This document shows, one piece after another, positions 25,553 through 36,363 of a stretch of DNA of 64,000 bases. This stretch comes from JANWXD01 sp035575135 (lineage in GTDB: Bacteria > Acidobacteriota > Terriglobia > Bryobacterales > Bryobacteraceae). The translations under genes were made by a program, and so were the position numbers. The stretch is taken from NCBI GenBank assembly GCA_035575135.1, contig DATLYE010000091.1, forward strand, positions 1-64,000, written 5' to 3'. The notes beneath the pieces are model-generated. The model saw only the letters and a list, made by a program, of their open reading frames with translations. It did no database searches and was not told the origin of the DNA. The stretch's first letter is position 1. Each line of letters starts with the position of its first letter.

Positions 25553-26455
25553 TCACGGTAGCAAGTCCGCGAGATCGCGCAAAGGTCGGCGGTGAGGCCA
25601 TAGCAGGGCGCCCGCCGCCGTCATGTGCGGATCCCGCGCGGGCACACCCTGCCCGCCGAGAATCCAGCGGGTCCGGTCTGCGCGCCGCCGAACCAACTCG
25701 GCGAGGGCGTCGCGGTGCTGTTGGTAAAGGCTCGGCAAGGTCACCGACAAAACGACGACGCGTGGCTGAAGGGCTTCGCAGGCCCGGTCCAAATCCTCGA
25801 CCGGCAAGGCCGGCCCCAAATGGACCACGCGATAGCCTTGGCGCGCCAATTCGTAGCCGACGATGAGCAAACCCAGCTGGTGCCGCTCATCCGGGAAACA
25901 CGCGGTCACCGCGGCGGAGGCCCCGTCCGGGGCCTGCGCGGCTTCCATCAACTGCCGCAGACGGTGGACGAAGGCCTCGCTGGCCAGGTGCTCGCTGGCA
26001 ACACTGCACTGGCCCGCCGCCCACAGCTCGCCGATTTGTCGCGCGGCGGGTTCGAGTACCCCACCGATGGCTACATCGGGAGAGACGCGGGCGAAGGTTG
26101 CATCGAGGAGTTGCCGCAACCGCATGGCGTCGACCGCCCTCACAGCTTCCAAGATACTGCCGCGCAAGCGCTCGAGTTCTGCAAGGGTAGCGTCATCGGC
26201 GGAAGCCAGCGGCTCGCTTGGAGCGCGCAGCAGTTGGCGCCGGCCGAGGGCGGCGATTTCGCCGATGGTGCGGCCTTGGGCCAGCAGCTCGCGCACGCGG
26301 CGGAGCAGGCGTAAGTCTTCTTCAGTGTACAACCTGTGACCCCCGGGCCCGCGCACTGGTTGCAGCAGGCCATAGCGGCGCTCCCAGGCGCGAAGCAGCT
26401 CGCCCGAGAAGCCGGTTAGGCGGCGGACGGTGGCCAATTTGTAGACCTGGCCCAC
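25553..26455 (-). CDS. MerR-type regulator with cobalamin-binding domain (CarH/LitR-like)
   Basis: A 300-residue protein with a MerR DNA-binding domain (residues 4-72; LRAWERRYGLLQP and GGHRLYTEEDLRLL), a helical bundle (90-170) and a B12-binding Rossmann domain (180-300). It has both CarH hallmarks: W145-x9-E155-H156 in the bundle, and the E-x-H-x-x-G cobalamin motif (E190-R-H192-Q-L-G195), whose His can ligate cobalt. CarH/LitR proteins use adenosylcobalamin to sense light and repress DNA in the dark. The start is GTG at 26455, with a TACACT box 8 bases upstream. The fasciclin gene is divergent. Confidence 0.88.
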   Translation of the reverse strand: MGQVYKLATVRRLTGFSGELLRAWERRYGLLQPVRGPGGHRLYTEEDLRLLRRVRELLAQGRTIGEIAALGRRQLLRAPSEPLASADDATLAELERLRGSILEAVRAVDAMRLRQLLDATFARVSPDVAIGGVLEPAARQIGELWAAGQCSVASEHLASEAFVHRLRQLMEAAQAPDGASAAVTACFPDERHQLGLLIVGYELARQGYRVVHLGPALPVEDLDRACEALQPRVVVLSVTLPSLYQQHRDALAELVRRRADRTRWILGGQGVPARDPHMTAAGALLWPHRRPLRDLADLLP

Positions 26456-26506
26456 TAGAGATGAGTGTAGCGTGGTGTCCTGAGTCTGAAGGAGGATCCC
26501 AATTCC

Positions 26507-27004
26507 ATGTCCATCCGTTTAATGGCAATTGCCGCGACATTGGCTTTGCCTGGCATTCAGCTTTCGGCTGCTGCTCCCGCCGGAGCGCCCGGAACGGCCG
26601 ACATTGTCAGCACGGCGGTCGCGGCCGGTCAGTTCAAGACACTCGCGAAAGCGCTCGAGGCCGCCGGTTTGGTGGACGCCTTGAAAGGTCCCGGACCGTA
26701 CACGGTGTTCGCACCCACCGACGAGGCCTTCGCCAAGCTGCCCGCCGGCACCTTGGAAGATCTGCTCAAGCCGGAAAATAAGGAAAAGCTCCGCGGGGTG
26801 CTGACGTATCATGTCGTCAGCGGCAAAGTGATGTCGTCGCAGGTCGTCAAATTGCGTTCGGCAAAAACGCTCAACGGCCAGAGCGTTAGCATTCGCACGC
26901 GCGACGGCAAGGTTTTCGTCGACAATGCGACCGTCGTGAAGCCCGACATCGAGACCTCGAACGGGGTTATTCACGTCATTGATGCCGTGATCTTGCCCAA
27001 GTAG
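26507..27004 (+). CDS. Secreted fasciclin (FAS1) domain protein
   Basis: A 165-residue protein with a signal peptide to about residue 25 and one FAS1 domain: FKTLAKALEAAGLVDALKGP, GPYTVFAPTDEAFAKLP, YHVVSGKVMSSQVV, and NGVIHVIDAVILPK at the end. FAS1 proteins mediate adhesion or act as surface/periplasmic proteins. A GAAGGAGG site precedes the ATG by 10 bases. It is divergent from the CarH/LitR-like regulator with a 51-base gap and is its most likely direct target. A strong terminator follows. Confidence 0.92.
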   Translation: MSIRLMAIAATLALPGIQLSAAAPAGAPGTADIVSTAVAAGQFKTLAKALEAAGLVDALKGPGPYTVFAPTDEAFAKLPAGTLEDLLKPENKEKLRGVLTYHVVSGKVMSSQVVKLRSAKTLNGQSVSIRTRDGKVFVDNATVVKPDIETSNGVIHVIDAVILPK

Positions 27005-27021
27005 GGGAAACTCGCCCCGGC

Positions 27022-27049
27022 GGCCGGCGGACGCCCGCCGGCCTTTTTT
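27022..27049 (+). terminator. Intrinsic terminator after the fasciclin gene
   Basis: GGCCGGCGG (27022-27030) pairs perfectly with CCGCCGGCC (27035-27043) around a 4-base loop, followed by six T. It lies 18 bases after the stop codon. Confidence 0.9.
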
Positions 27050-27080
27050 CTAGCTCGAAGCATTCCCGAGGGCGGGCGTT

Positions 27081-27402
27081 TAGAAGCCTGGCCGGGCGGC
27101 GCGGATCGTGATGGCGTTCCCGTAGGCTGCGGTTTCGAGCGGAACCCGCACGCCCTCCGCCCGGCAGTTGAAGTTGTTGGCCGTGGCGGCCAATTCTTGA
27201 CAGATCTGCGCCGCCCTCTCCGGATCGGCCAGCTCACGATCTTGTCGAAGGCGATGTTTAGGTAGCAGAGCGTTACGCGATCGTAGCGGTAAGGCGTGCC
27301 GTTGAGTGTAAAGGTGCCCCTGGCCTTCGGTGTGCGTGCCGCCGACCTAAACGGCGCGATCGAGTCGAAGCTGAGCTGGCGTGCCGTGTGTGTGGAGGCA
27401 GT
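27081..27402 (-). pseudogene. Remnant of a broken protein gene
   Basis: Two protein-like stretches in different frames abut here. One reads FTLNGTPYRYDRVTLCYLNI and AFDKIVS. After a one-base shift near 27234 the other reads ELADPERAAQICQELAATAN and then NFNCRAEGVRVPLETAA, to a TAA at 27081. There is no start codon before the upstream in-frame TAA (27403-27405). I read this as the C-terminal part of a decayed gene. The family is not recognised. Nothing further is seen from 27403 to 27524. Confidence 0.5.
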
Positions 27403-27524
27403 TTAAATATGGCTAGTCGGCGGCGACGAACTTGGGGGAGTCAATCGGCTGGAGGTTCTGGTAGGCGAGAGCGAAGGTGAGGATGATACTTGGGAAGTCG
27501 CCGTCAAGGAGGACTGTCGAACTG

Positions 27525-27905
27525 TTAAGTCTTGGTCCGAAATTTGCGGACGCGGATTCGCTCCCGGTCGATGATGACCAGGCTTCCCGGCAAATCTTCA
27601 TCGGCCACGTTCTCCAGGAGCCGTTCGAGGGCCTGTTGAGTTTGCTCCACCGTGGTGGGCCACACTCGCAGGCGAATCACCCCGGCGTGGCTGCCCAAGG
27701 GGTACATGCGCGCATCGGCGAAATCCTCGTCGAACGTGATAACGATGGCCCGTTCCTGCTGTGCCCATTGGAAAATACGCTCGTCAGCGGCGCCGGCGAG
27801 CCCCACCTCGCTTGCATGCAGCACCCGCCACTCGGGGCGTCGAAGCCGGAGAAACTGCCCCACCAACCGCGGGACATTCTGGTCCAGCAAGACCGTCAGG
27901 TTCAA
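27525..27905 (-). CDS. DUF5615 PIN-like toxin
   Basis: A 126-residue protein of the DUF5615 (PIN-like, Mut7-C-like) type. It has the acidic start LTVLLDQNVPRLVGQFL, the strand AIVITFDEDFADARM with conserved Asp residues, and VIRLRVWPTTVEQTQQAL. Such proteins form toxin-antitoxin pairs with DUF433 proteins and are predicted RNases. The ATG overlaps the end of the upstream DUF433 gene by 4 bases. Activity is not proven for most members. Confidence 0.88.
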   Translation of the reverse strand: MNLTVLLDQNVPRLVGQFLRLRRPEWRVLHASEVGLAGAADERIFQWAQQERAIVITFDEDFADARMYPLGSHAGVIRLRVWPTTVEQTQQALERLLENVADEDLPGSLVIIDRERIRVRKFRTKT

Positions 27906-28117
27906 CGGGGCACCACCTGCTCTTCATCAATAACGTGGGCGGCGTATTCCAGAGCGGCCACGACGTCTTCGCGCGTCAGCTCGGGGTAGCTTTCGAGGAT
28001 TCGGTCCAGCGTGTAACCACCGGCGATCATGCCCAGAATGTTGCGCACCAGGATGCGCGTTCCCCGGATCACCGGCTTGCCTCCGCAAATGGCGGGATTT
28101 ACCTCGATGCGGTTCAT
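27902..28117 (-). CDS. DUF433 antitoxin-like protein
   Basis: A 71-residue DUF433 protein: NPAICGGKPVIRGTRILVRN, then ILGMIAGGYTLDRILESYPE and LTREDVVAALEYAAHV. DUF433 proteins have a helix-turn-helix-like fold and pair with DUF5615 toxins, as here. A TACAGT box ends 6 bases before the ATG with no ribosome site, so the pair may be transcribed without a leader. The ATG also overlaps the stop of an upstream 90-codon frame (ATGA). Confidence 0.88.
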   Translation of the reverse strand: MNRIEVNPAICGGKPVIRGTRILVRNILGMIAGGYTLDRILESYPELTREDVVAALEYAAHVIDEEQVVPR

Positions 28118-28386
28118 GACCTAACTGTACCGTATTCTGCACCCAAGAGCCGCATCGTCACCACCAACCGCTCGCCGCGGAAATTCGTTCCTACGCTGGT
28201 GATGTCGAGCCCGATGGGCTGGCTCGGCTGGATGGCGGGCAGCTCGTTGCCGTCGATTGAGTTGGCAGGCCACGCACGAGGAGCTAACTTATAAGCCACG
28301 TCCCGGTAAAGAACGTGCGATACATCGCCCGGCAATCGGAAGACCCAATCGCGCCCCGCCAGCCTCGGCCATGGTAACGGGAGCAC
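28114..28386 (-). CDS. Unrecognised short frame upstream of the toxin-antitoxin pair
   Basis: A 90-codon frame with protein-like composition (GRDWVFRLPGDVSHVLYRD, then WPANSIDGNELPAIQPSQPI and GLDITSVGTNFRGERLVV). I recognise no family. It ends in TGA overlapping the DUF433 ATG. It has no clear ribosome site, and the 260 bases upstream show no gene. It may be a small gene of its own, or the 5' remnant of the gene whose 3' part lies at 27081-27402, split by the toxin-antitoxin pair. Confidence 0.35.
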   Translation of the reverse strand: MLPLPWPRLAGRDWVFRLPGDVSHVLYRDVAYKLAPRAWPANSIDGNELPAIQPSQPIGLDITSVGTNFRGERLVVTMRLLGAEYGTVRS

Positions 28387-28643
28387 AACTCCTATGGGGC
28401 AGCCATAGTGAGATCACCGCTGTAGAGCGGAGGGTCCGGAACGGTGCATTCCCGCTCGGGGACGAAAGGCCAATATCAGGCCTCTCCTGGAGCGATCCTT
28501 TGCTGAGCTTCGCGGGCCGCCCCCGTCAAGAGCGGAGGTCGTGCCTGGTAGAGGCCAAATTGGGTTGTCCAGAGGTCCCTCCAGGTGTGGCCCGTGGTAT
28601 GACCTTACGCAGACGGGTGCTCGGTCTAACCCACTGCAAATAA

Positions 28644-28720
28644 TGGTCGGGGCGGCCCGATTTGAACGGGCGACCCCCTGCGCCCAAGGCAGGTGCGCTA
28701 CCAGGCTGCGCCACGCCCCG
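28644..28720 (-). tRNA. tRNA-Pro (anticodon TGG)
   Basis: A complete cloverleaf on the minus strand: acceptor CGGGGCG pairs with CGCCCCG, anticodon stem CCTGC/GCAGG with loop CTTGGGC (anticodon TGG), T arm with GTTCAAATC, and an encoded CCA. It reads proline CCA/CCG codons. Confidence 0.96.
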
Positions 28721-28857
28721 ACAGACTTCGCTTCTTTGATTCTAAACCATTGCCCCACGCACCCTGCTGCGCAGGGTCTCGCAACCGGCACTTGCAGGTC
28801 AGCTTGACTGCGCGCCCCCGGGGTGCGGGTCTTGCTTTCCGCTTCATAGCGCCAAAC

Positions 28858-29862
28858 TCACACATGGTTGCGGAGCATCAGCTCCTTGGGGTGCGGATCG
28901 AAATAGAGCTGGCCGGCAAGGTACTCGACTCCGTGGCGTCGGATTTCGTAGCGCAGCAGCGTGAGCGGCACGATGAGCGGCAACAACCCGCCGCGGTAGT
29001 CCTCGATCGCAGTCAGCAGTTGGTGTTTCTCCATGGGTCCGAGCGCTTTTTTCAAGTAGCCCAAGGCATGGTACAGGACGTTCGCATGCTTCTTCCGAGT
29101 GGCCTGCGCCCGCAGCGCGTTCTGGAAGCTGCTTTCGTAAGCGGCGAAAAGCTCGTGGTCCGGGACCGTCCCGAAACCGGCGACCAGCTTGCCCAGGCGA
29201 CGGTAGGCCGCTTCGTTGTGTGCCCGCAGTAACAACTTGTGCGCGGTGTGGAACTGCACCAGGCTCTGGCGGCTCAGCCCTCGCTTGACCAGAACCCGCC
29301 AGCGGTTCCGGCAGAACACCCGTTCGATGAAGTTTTCCCGCAGCTTGGGATTGTTCAGGCGCCCTTCTTCCTCACTGGGCAGCGCGGGCCAAAGCTCCAG
29401 CAGCCTGCCGGCAAAAAGGCCGGGTGAATCGCGCCGCCACGGTCTGCCGTTGCGGTAAACCGGGAGGCGCTCCATCCCGCAGGAAGGCGAAGACTTCTTC
29501 AGGATGTAGCCATCGAGGTCGAGCTGGGAAAGTTCGGCGATCTTGGTCTGGGCGTAAGCGAGCATGCGCTCCGTGAAGTCCTGGCCGGTGGAGGGCGCGA
29601 CAAGCCGTGTCCCGCGACCGTCGTCGACAAGCCGCACGGTTGGCCGCGGGGTGCCCATGCCGATCTCCATTTCCGGGCACACCGGCACGAACTCGACCCA
29701 CTGGCCGAGCGTGTCTGCCACAAAGGTGTCCCGCGCGTGCCCGCCGTCATAGCGGACATTCTCACCCAGGAGGCAGGCCGACACGCCCAGGCGCAGCGGG
29801 ACGTCCGGCGCGTGCCAGTCTTGCCAGCAGCCGGATTCCGCGAGGGCAACGCCGGCGTTCAT
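28858..29862 (-). CDS. DUF523-DUF1722 protein (YbgA-like)
   Basis: A 334-residue protein with an N-terminal DUF523 domain (LRLGVSACLLGENVRYDGGH, CPEMEIGMGTPRPTVRL, and KKSSPSCGMERLPVY with conserved Cys) and a C-terminal DUF1722 domain (LVQFHTAHKLLLRAHN, then LGYLKKALGPMEKHQLLTAI, LRYEIRRHGVEYLAGQLYF). It is the long form related to E. coli YbgA, whose gene lies beside the photolyase gene phr. ATG 29862 overlaps the SDR stop (ATGA), so it is the last gene of the tspO-SDR operon. The function is unknown, and the genomic link to light response is known for relatives. Confidence 0.88.
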   Translation of the reverse strand: MNAGVALAESGCWQDWHAPDVPLRLGVSACLLGENVRYDGGHARDTFVADTLGQWVEFVPVCPEMEIGMGTPRPTVRLVDDGRGTRLVAPSTGQDFTERMLAYAQTKIAELSQLDLDGYILKKSSPSCGMERLPVYRNGRPWRRDSPGLFAGRLLELWPALPSEEEGRLNNPKLRENFIERVFCRNRWRVLVKRGLSRQSLVQFHTAHKLLLRAHNEAAYRRLGKLVAGFGTVPDHELFAAYESSFQNALRAQATRKKHANVLYHALGYLKKALGPMEKHQLLTAIEDYRGGLLPLIVPLTLLRYEIRRHGVEYLAGQLYFDPHPKELMLRNHV

Positions 29863-31319
29863 CCGACCTCCTTGTCGATCCGATATCCAACGGTTGTCGC
29901 CGCGCGGGCAATGTTGTCGAGCATCCGTGAGAAGACCACGCGGTGCACAGGATATGTTACATGCCAATAAGCCAGACCCAGAAGCCCGCGGGGCTCGAAG
30001 ATGGCGGTCTGACAGATCCTGACGCCCTCTTGGCGGGGCTCGACCTTGAATTCGAGCCAGGCGCGCCCCGGCAGCTTCATCTCCGCCCTTAACAACAGCC
30101 GTTGATTGGGCTCGTAGGCCTCGACACGCCAGAAGTCCAGTGTGTCCCCCACGTGCAAATCATCGCGCGCAGGCCGGCCCCGACCAATGCCCACGCCCCC
30201 CAGGCAGCGATCGAGGAAACCGCGCAGGCGCCACAGCCACCCGTAGGCGTACCACCCGGTCTGACCGCCGATGCAGCGGATCGGGGCGAAGGCCTGCTCA
30301 AGGCTCACCGCGACCTCCCGTGTGTGCGATTCGACGAACCGCTTTGAGGGCCGCATCCCAGCCCTGTTGCGGCTGTGTGCTCCGGATGCGGAGACATCAC
30401 GCCCGCGGCTGTCAGCGCACTCGGGATCCTCGTCGCGGATGGCACGGGCGATCGCCTCGCGCATGCCGCACGGGCGCACGGGGAAGACCTGGAGCGCGGC
30501 GGGGTCCCGTACGACCGTCGGGTGGCGTATCGACTCGATCAGCTTGCGGCCCACGCGCGCGTAAACCGGCGTCACCAGCGCCAGCCACAGACTCGACAGC
30601 CGCGGTGTCAGCACGGGCACCGGGATCATCAGCCTTCGCAGACCACGCTGCCGCGCATATTCGCGCATCAGCCCTCCGTAGGACACTCGGTCAGCACCAC
30701 CGATCTCGAACACCCGGCTTTCTTCAAGCGGCACGTCCAGCGCCGCAACCAGATAGTCGATCAGGTCGTCCACCGCGATGGGCTGCGCCATGACTTCGAC
30801 CCAGCGCGGGGTGATCATGACCGGGAGACGCTCGACCAGTGCACGGATCATCTCGAAGGAGAGGCTTCCCGAGCCGAGCACGATGGAGGCTCGGAACTCG
30901 AGTACCGGCACGCCGGATTCACGCAGGATCTCGCCGACTTCTTGGCGGCTCCTCAAGTGCGGTGAGAGGTCCGGACCGTGCCCGAGTCCACCCAGATAGA
31001 CGATACGCTTCACCCCCGCTCGCCGAGCAGCCTCTCCAAACTGACGCGCCGCCATTCGGTCCGCGACTTCGAAGTCCCGGCGCAGAGTCATGGAGTGGAC
31101 CAAGTAGTAGGCGACTCCGACGCCCTCCATGGCCCGTGCAAGGGTCTCGGGGAGTAGCAAGTCGCCCTCGACGATCTCGGTCTCTGCTCCGACCGGCAGC
31201 GCCTGAGTTCCAAACCGCCGCACGAGGCATCGGACGGCCCGCCCGTCCGCCTCGAGTCGGCGCCATAGGCACCCGCCGACATAGCCTGTGGCCCCGGTGA
31301 CCAGAATCACTCCATTCAT
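29859..31319 (-). CDS. SDR family NAD(P)-binding protein with DUF2867 domain
   Basis: A 486-residue two-domain protein. Residues 1-290 are an atypical SDR/epimerase with the nucleotide motif TGATGYVGG. Residues 320-486 are a DUF2867 (SRPBCC-like) domain containing GGQTGWYAYGWLWRLRG and a C-terminus with WHVTYPVHRVVFSRMLDNIAR. Such fusions occur with tspO, ybgA, photolyase and MerR-B12 regulators in light-inducible clusters of other bacteria. Here it lies between tspO and the YbgA-like gene. The substrate is unknown. Confidence 0.85.
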   Translation of the reverse strand: MNGVILVTGATGYVGGCLWRRLEADGRAVRCLVRRFGTQALPVGAETEIVEGDLLLPETLARAMEGVGVAYYLVHSMTLRRDFEVADRMAARQFGEAARRAGVKRIVYLGGLGHGPDLSPHLRSRQEVGEILRESGVPVLEFRASIVLGSGSLSFEMIRALVERLPVMITPRWVEVMAQPIAVDDLIDYLVAALDVPLEESRVFEIGGADRVSYGGLMREYARQRGLRRLMIPVPVLTPRLSSLWLALVTPVYARVGRKLIESIRHPTVVRDPAALQVFPVRPCGMREAIARAIRDEDPECADSRGRDVSASGAHSRNRAGMRPSKRFVESHTREVAVSLEQAFAPIRCIGGQTGWYAYGWLWRLRGFLDRCLGGVGIGRGRPARDDLHVGDTLDFWRVEAYEPNQRLLLRAEMKLPGRAWLEFKVEPRQEGVRICQTAIFEPRGLLGLAYWHVTYPVHRVVFSRMLDNIARAATTVGYRIDKEVG

Positions 31320-31404
31320 ACCCGTTTCTTCCCGTTACACCGGGCTGTCGCCTTGCCTCGGGCCGCACACTGTCGGCGGATTGGTCCGCAGGCGCTCGAA
31401 ACCT

Positions 31405-31869
31405 TCACGAGTTGAGCCGCCAGAGCTGATAATTGAGCGCCGTGGCGAACGCAACCCAACACAGGTATGGCAAGAGTAGCATTCCCGCTGCAACCGAAAC
31501 GCGCCAGAAACTTACCATGGTTGCCAGAATGACCAGCCAGAGAACGACGATCTCAACCAGCGCCAAGCCGGGCTGGCGGACGCCGAAGAACAGGAACGGC
31601 CATAGCGCGTTGAGAAACAACTGGACGAAAAAGAGCCCGAACGCCAGCGGGGCCCGAGCAAAGCCCGCTCTTCGCCAGACGATCCATGCGGCCATACCCA
31701 TCAAGACGTAGAGCGCCGTCCAGACCGGGCCAAATACCGAGTTCGGCGGATTCCAGTTGGGCTTCTTCAGAGAGGCATACCACTCCCCGGGCGGGAATCG
31801 CGAGCCGACGGCGCCGGCGGCCATGGAGACGGCGATCCAGATTATCAGCCACATCAACGAACTCTTCAA
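31405..31869 (-). CDS. tspO: TspO/MBR family tryptophan-rich sensory protein
   Basis: A 154-residue five-helix membrane protein with TspO markers: LKKPNWNPPNSVFGPVWTAL, then LYVLMGMAAWIVWR, FFVQLFLNALWPFLFFGVRQ and LNYQLWRLN at the C-terminus. TspO binds porphyrins and responds to light and oxygen in Rhodobacter. The start is TTG at 31869, supported by a GGGAGGG site about 6 bases upstream. An ATG at 31854 is the alternative. It precedes the SDR and YbgA-like genes, and its start overlaps the stop of a 44-codon frame. Confidence 0.93.
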   Translation of the reverse strand: MKSSLMWLIIWIAVSMAAGAVGSRFPPGEWYASLKKPNWNPPNSVFGPVWTALYVLMGMAAWIVWRRAGFARAPLAFGLFFVQLFLNALWPFLFFGVRQPGLALVEIVVLWLVILATMVSFWRVSVAAGMLLLPYLCWVAFATALNYQLWRLNS

Positions 31870-32000
31870 TCACTCCCTCCCCAAATCGCGGTTCTGTAAG
31901 CCGTGGCTCCGTGCTCAACGAGCAGTCGCGCAGTAACCACTGCGTCCTGTAGCCAGGCGAAGGTACAGACCTTGGCGACATCGGCGCCCGGATCCCACAT
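31866..32000 (-). CDS. Possible 44-residue protein upstream of tspO
   Basis: A 44-codon frame from ATG 32000 (MWDPGADVAKVCTFAWLQDA, then VVTARLLVEHGATAYRTAIW) that ends in TGA overlapping the tspO TTG (TTGA). The sequence looks protein-like and amphipathic. A TACAAG box ends 5 bases before the ATG. The overlap suggests coupling to tspO. It could also be a chance frame, because no family is recognised and it is very short. Confidence 0.35.
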   Translation of the reverse strand: MWDPGADVAKVCTFAWLQDAVVTARLLVEHGATAYRTAIWGGSD

Positions 32001-32102
32001 CCTCACTTGTACGATGTCGGCGGCCTCCTGGCAACGCCGTCGCGGCGGGCCGCCGTTGCGCCGGTAAATGGTCCGAAAACAAGCGGATTCGCTATAGTGA
32101 AA

Positions 32103-34750
<2,648 letters not shown>

Positions 34751-34754
<4 letters not shown>

Positions 34755-35593
34755 ACTTCGACGTCACGCACCCGGACGTCGCCGAAGCCGTGCGGCGCGC
34801 CCTCGAGGAAGACATCGGCCCAGGTGACATCACGTCGCAGGCGTGTGTCCCTGAGGGAGCGAGAGCTCTCGGCAAGTTCGTCGCCCGCGAGCCGCTGGTC
34901 GTGGCCGGCGTCGAGCTGCTCCCGCTGATCTACCGCGCCCGCGGCGGCTTCGAGGAACTGCGCGGGCATCTCTTTAGCGGGCAGCAGGCGGAACCGGGTC
35001 AGGTGATCGCCGAGGTCCGGGCTCGGGCGCGCACGCTGCTTGAGTGCGAGCGGGTGGCGCTGAATTTTCTCCAGCGCCTCAGCGGAATCGCCACGCTGGC
35101 GCGGCGCTTCGCGGAGGCTGTGGAAGATCTGCCCTGCCGCATCCTCGATACGCGCAAAACGACCCCTGGCCTGCGCCGCCTGGAAAAGATGGCCGCCGCG
35201 GCTGGCGGCATTGTCAACCACCGCATGGGGCTTTACGACGCGATTCTGATCAAGAACAACCACGTCGCCATCGCCGGTGGAGTCGGAGTGGCGGTGGAGC
35301 GTGCGCGGGCTACAGGGCTGCCGGTGGAAGTGGAAGTGCGCAACCGCCACGAAGTCTCTGAAGCTCTGGCGGCGGGCGCCGATCGCCTGTTGCTCGATAA
35401 CTACTCCCCCGAGCAAGCCGCCGAAGAGATTCGCTTTATTGCCGGCCGAGCTGTCGTGGAGATTTCCGGCGGGATCACCCTGGACAACGTGCGAGCTTAC
35501 GCCGAAGCTGGTCCGGATTTCATCTCCGCCGGGGCCATCACCCACTCGGCGCGCGCCATGGACATCAACTTCCGGCTCGAACCGCTGCCGTGA
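34751..35593 (+). CDS. nadC: Nicotinate-nucleotide pyrophosphorylase
   Basis: A 280-residue type II phosphoribosyltransferase of NAD synthesis (quinolinate + PRPP to NaMN). Markers are EEDIGPGDITSQACV, the ALNFLQRLSGIATLARRFAE helix, DTRKTTPGLRRLEKMA with the Arg/Lys substrate residues, and VEISGGITLDNVRAYAEAG near the end. The ATG overlaps the valS stop by 4 bases. No nadA or nadB is in the window. Confidence 0.96.
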
Positions 35594-36354
35594 AACCCTT
35601 CGACGTGGAACGGGTGCGCGCTGCCTTCCCCGGCCGCCTCATCGTGTGGCTCGACCGCACCACTTCGACCATGACCGAGGCGGCGCGGCTCGTCGCTGAA
35701 GGCTGCCCCTCCGGCACGGTGGTGGGGGCGGAGGAGCAGACCGCGGGGCAGGGTCGCCTGGGTCGCTCCTGGCACTCCGAAAGAGGGACGGGACTGTATG
35801 TGTCCATCGTGCTCCGGCTGCCGCTTGCCGCCGGCCCGCCGCCCGTGCTGACGCTGGCGCTAGGGCTGGCGGCCGCGGAGGCCATCACCCGCACCACGGC
35901 CGCTGCGTGCGATCTTCGCTGGCCCAACGATGTGCTGGTGGGGGGAAAAAAATGTGCCGGGATCCTGGTGCAGTTGCTCGAAGGCGCCGTCGTGGCGGGT
36001 ATCGGTATCAACGTCAACCAGACCCGGTTTCCGCCGGAGCTCGAACCCCTGGCCACGTCCCTGCGCCTGGCCACGGGCCGCGAGCATTCCCGGGAAGCGC
36101 TGCTGGTCGAGCTGCTGGCAGCGGTGGACTCGTTCTTGCGCCTCCTGATCGAAGAAGGCGCAGAGGCCATTCTCCGCTTGTTCACGCAGGCATCCAGTTA
36201 CGTCCGTGACCGGCGGGTGGCCGTCGAGCAAGCGGACCGCGTGCTCATCGGTGTGACCGAAGGACTGGATCCGTCCGGCTTTCTCATCTTGCGGCGGGAC
36301 GACGGCACGCGGGCGCTGATTGTGGCAGGCGGAGTCCGTCCCCTGCAAGAATGA
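35590..36354 (+). CDS. birA: Biotin-[acetyl-CoA carboxylase] ligase
   Basis: A 254-residue biotin protein ligase. The biotinyl-AMP loop reads TAGQGRLGRSWHSERGTGLY, followed by RWPNDVLVGGKKCAGILVQL with the catalytic Lys and GIGINVNQTRFP. The N-terminal DNA-binding domain of E. coli BirA is absent, so this is a ligase-only form and not a repressor. GTG 35590 overlaps the nadC stop. Confidence 0.95.
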   Translation: MKPFDVERVRAAFPGRLIVWLDRTTSTMTEAARLVAEGCPSGTVVGAEEQTAGQGRLGRSWHSERGTGLYVSIVLRLPLAAGPPPVLTLALGLAAAEAITRTTAAACDLRWPNDVLVGGKKCAGILVQLLEGAVVAGIGINVNQTRFPPELEPLATSLRLATGREHSREALLVELLAAVDSFLRLLIEEGAEAILRLFTQASSYVRDRRVAVEQADRVLIGVTEGLDPSGFLILRRDDGTRALIVAGGVRPLQE

Positions 36355-36363
36355 GAGTCTCCG

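Noticed and set aside
26325..26345. A TGTACA palindrome within the merR coding region as a LitR operator
   Set aside because: A single 6-base palindrome inside coding sequence about 120 bases after the start is expected by chance, and there is no matching copy in the merR-fasciclin gap.
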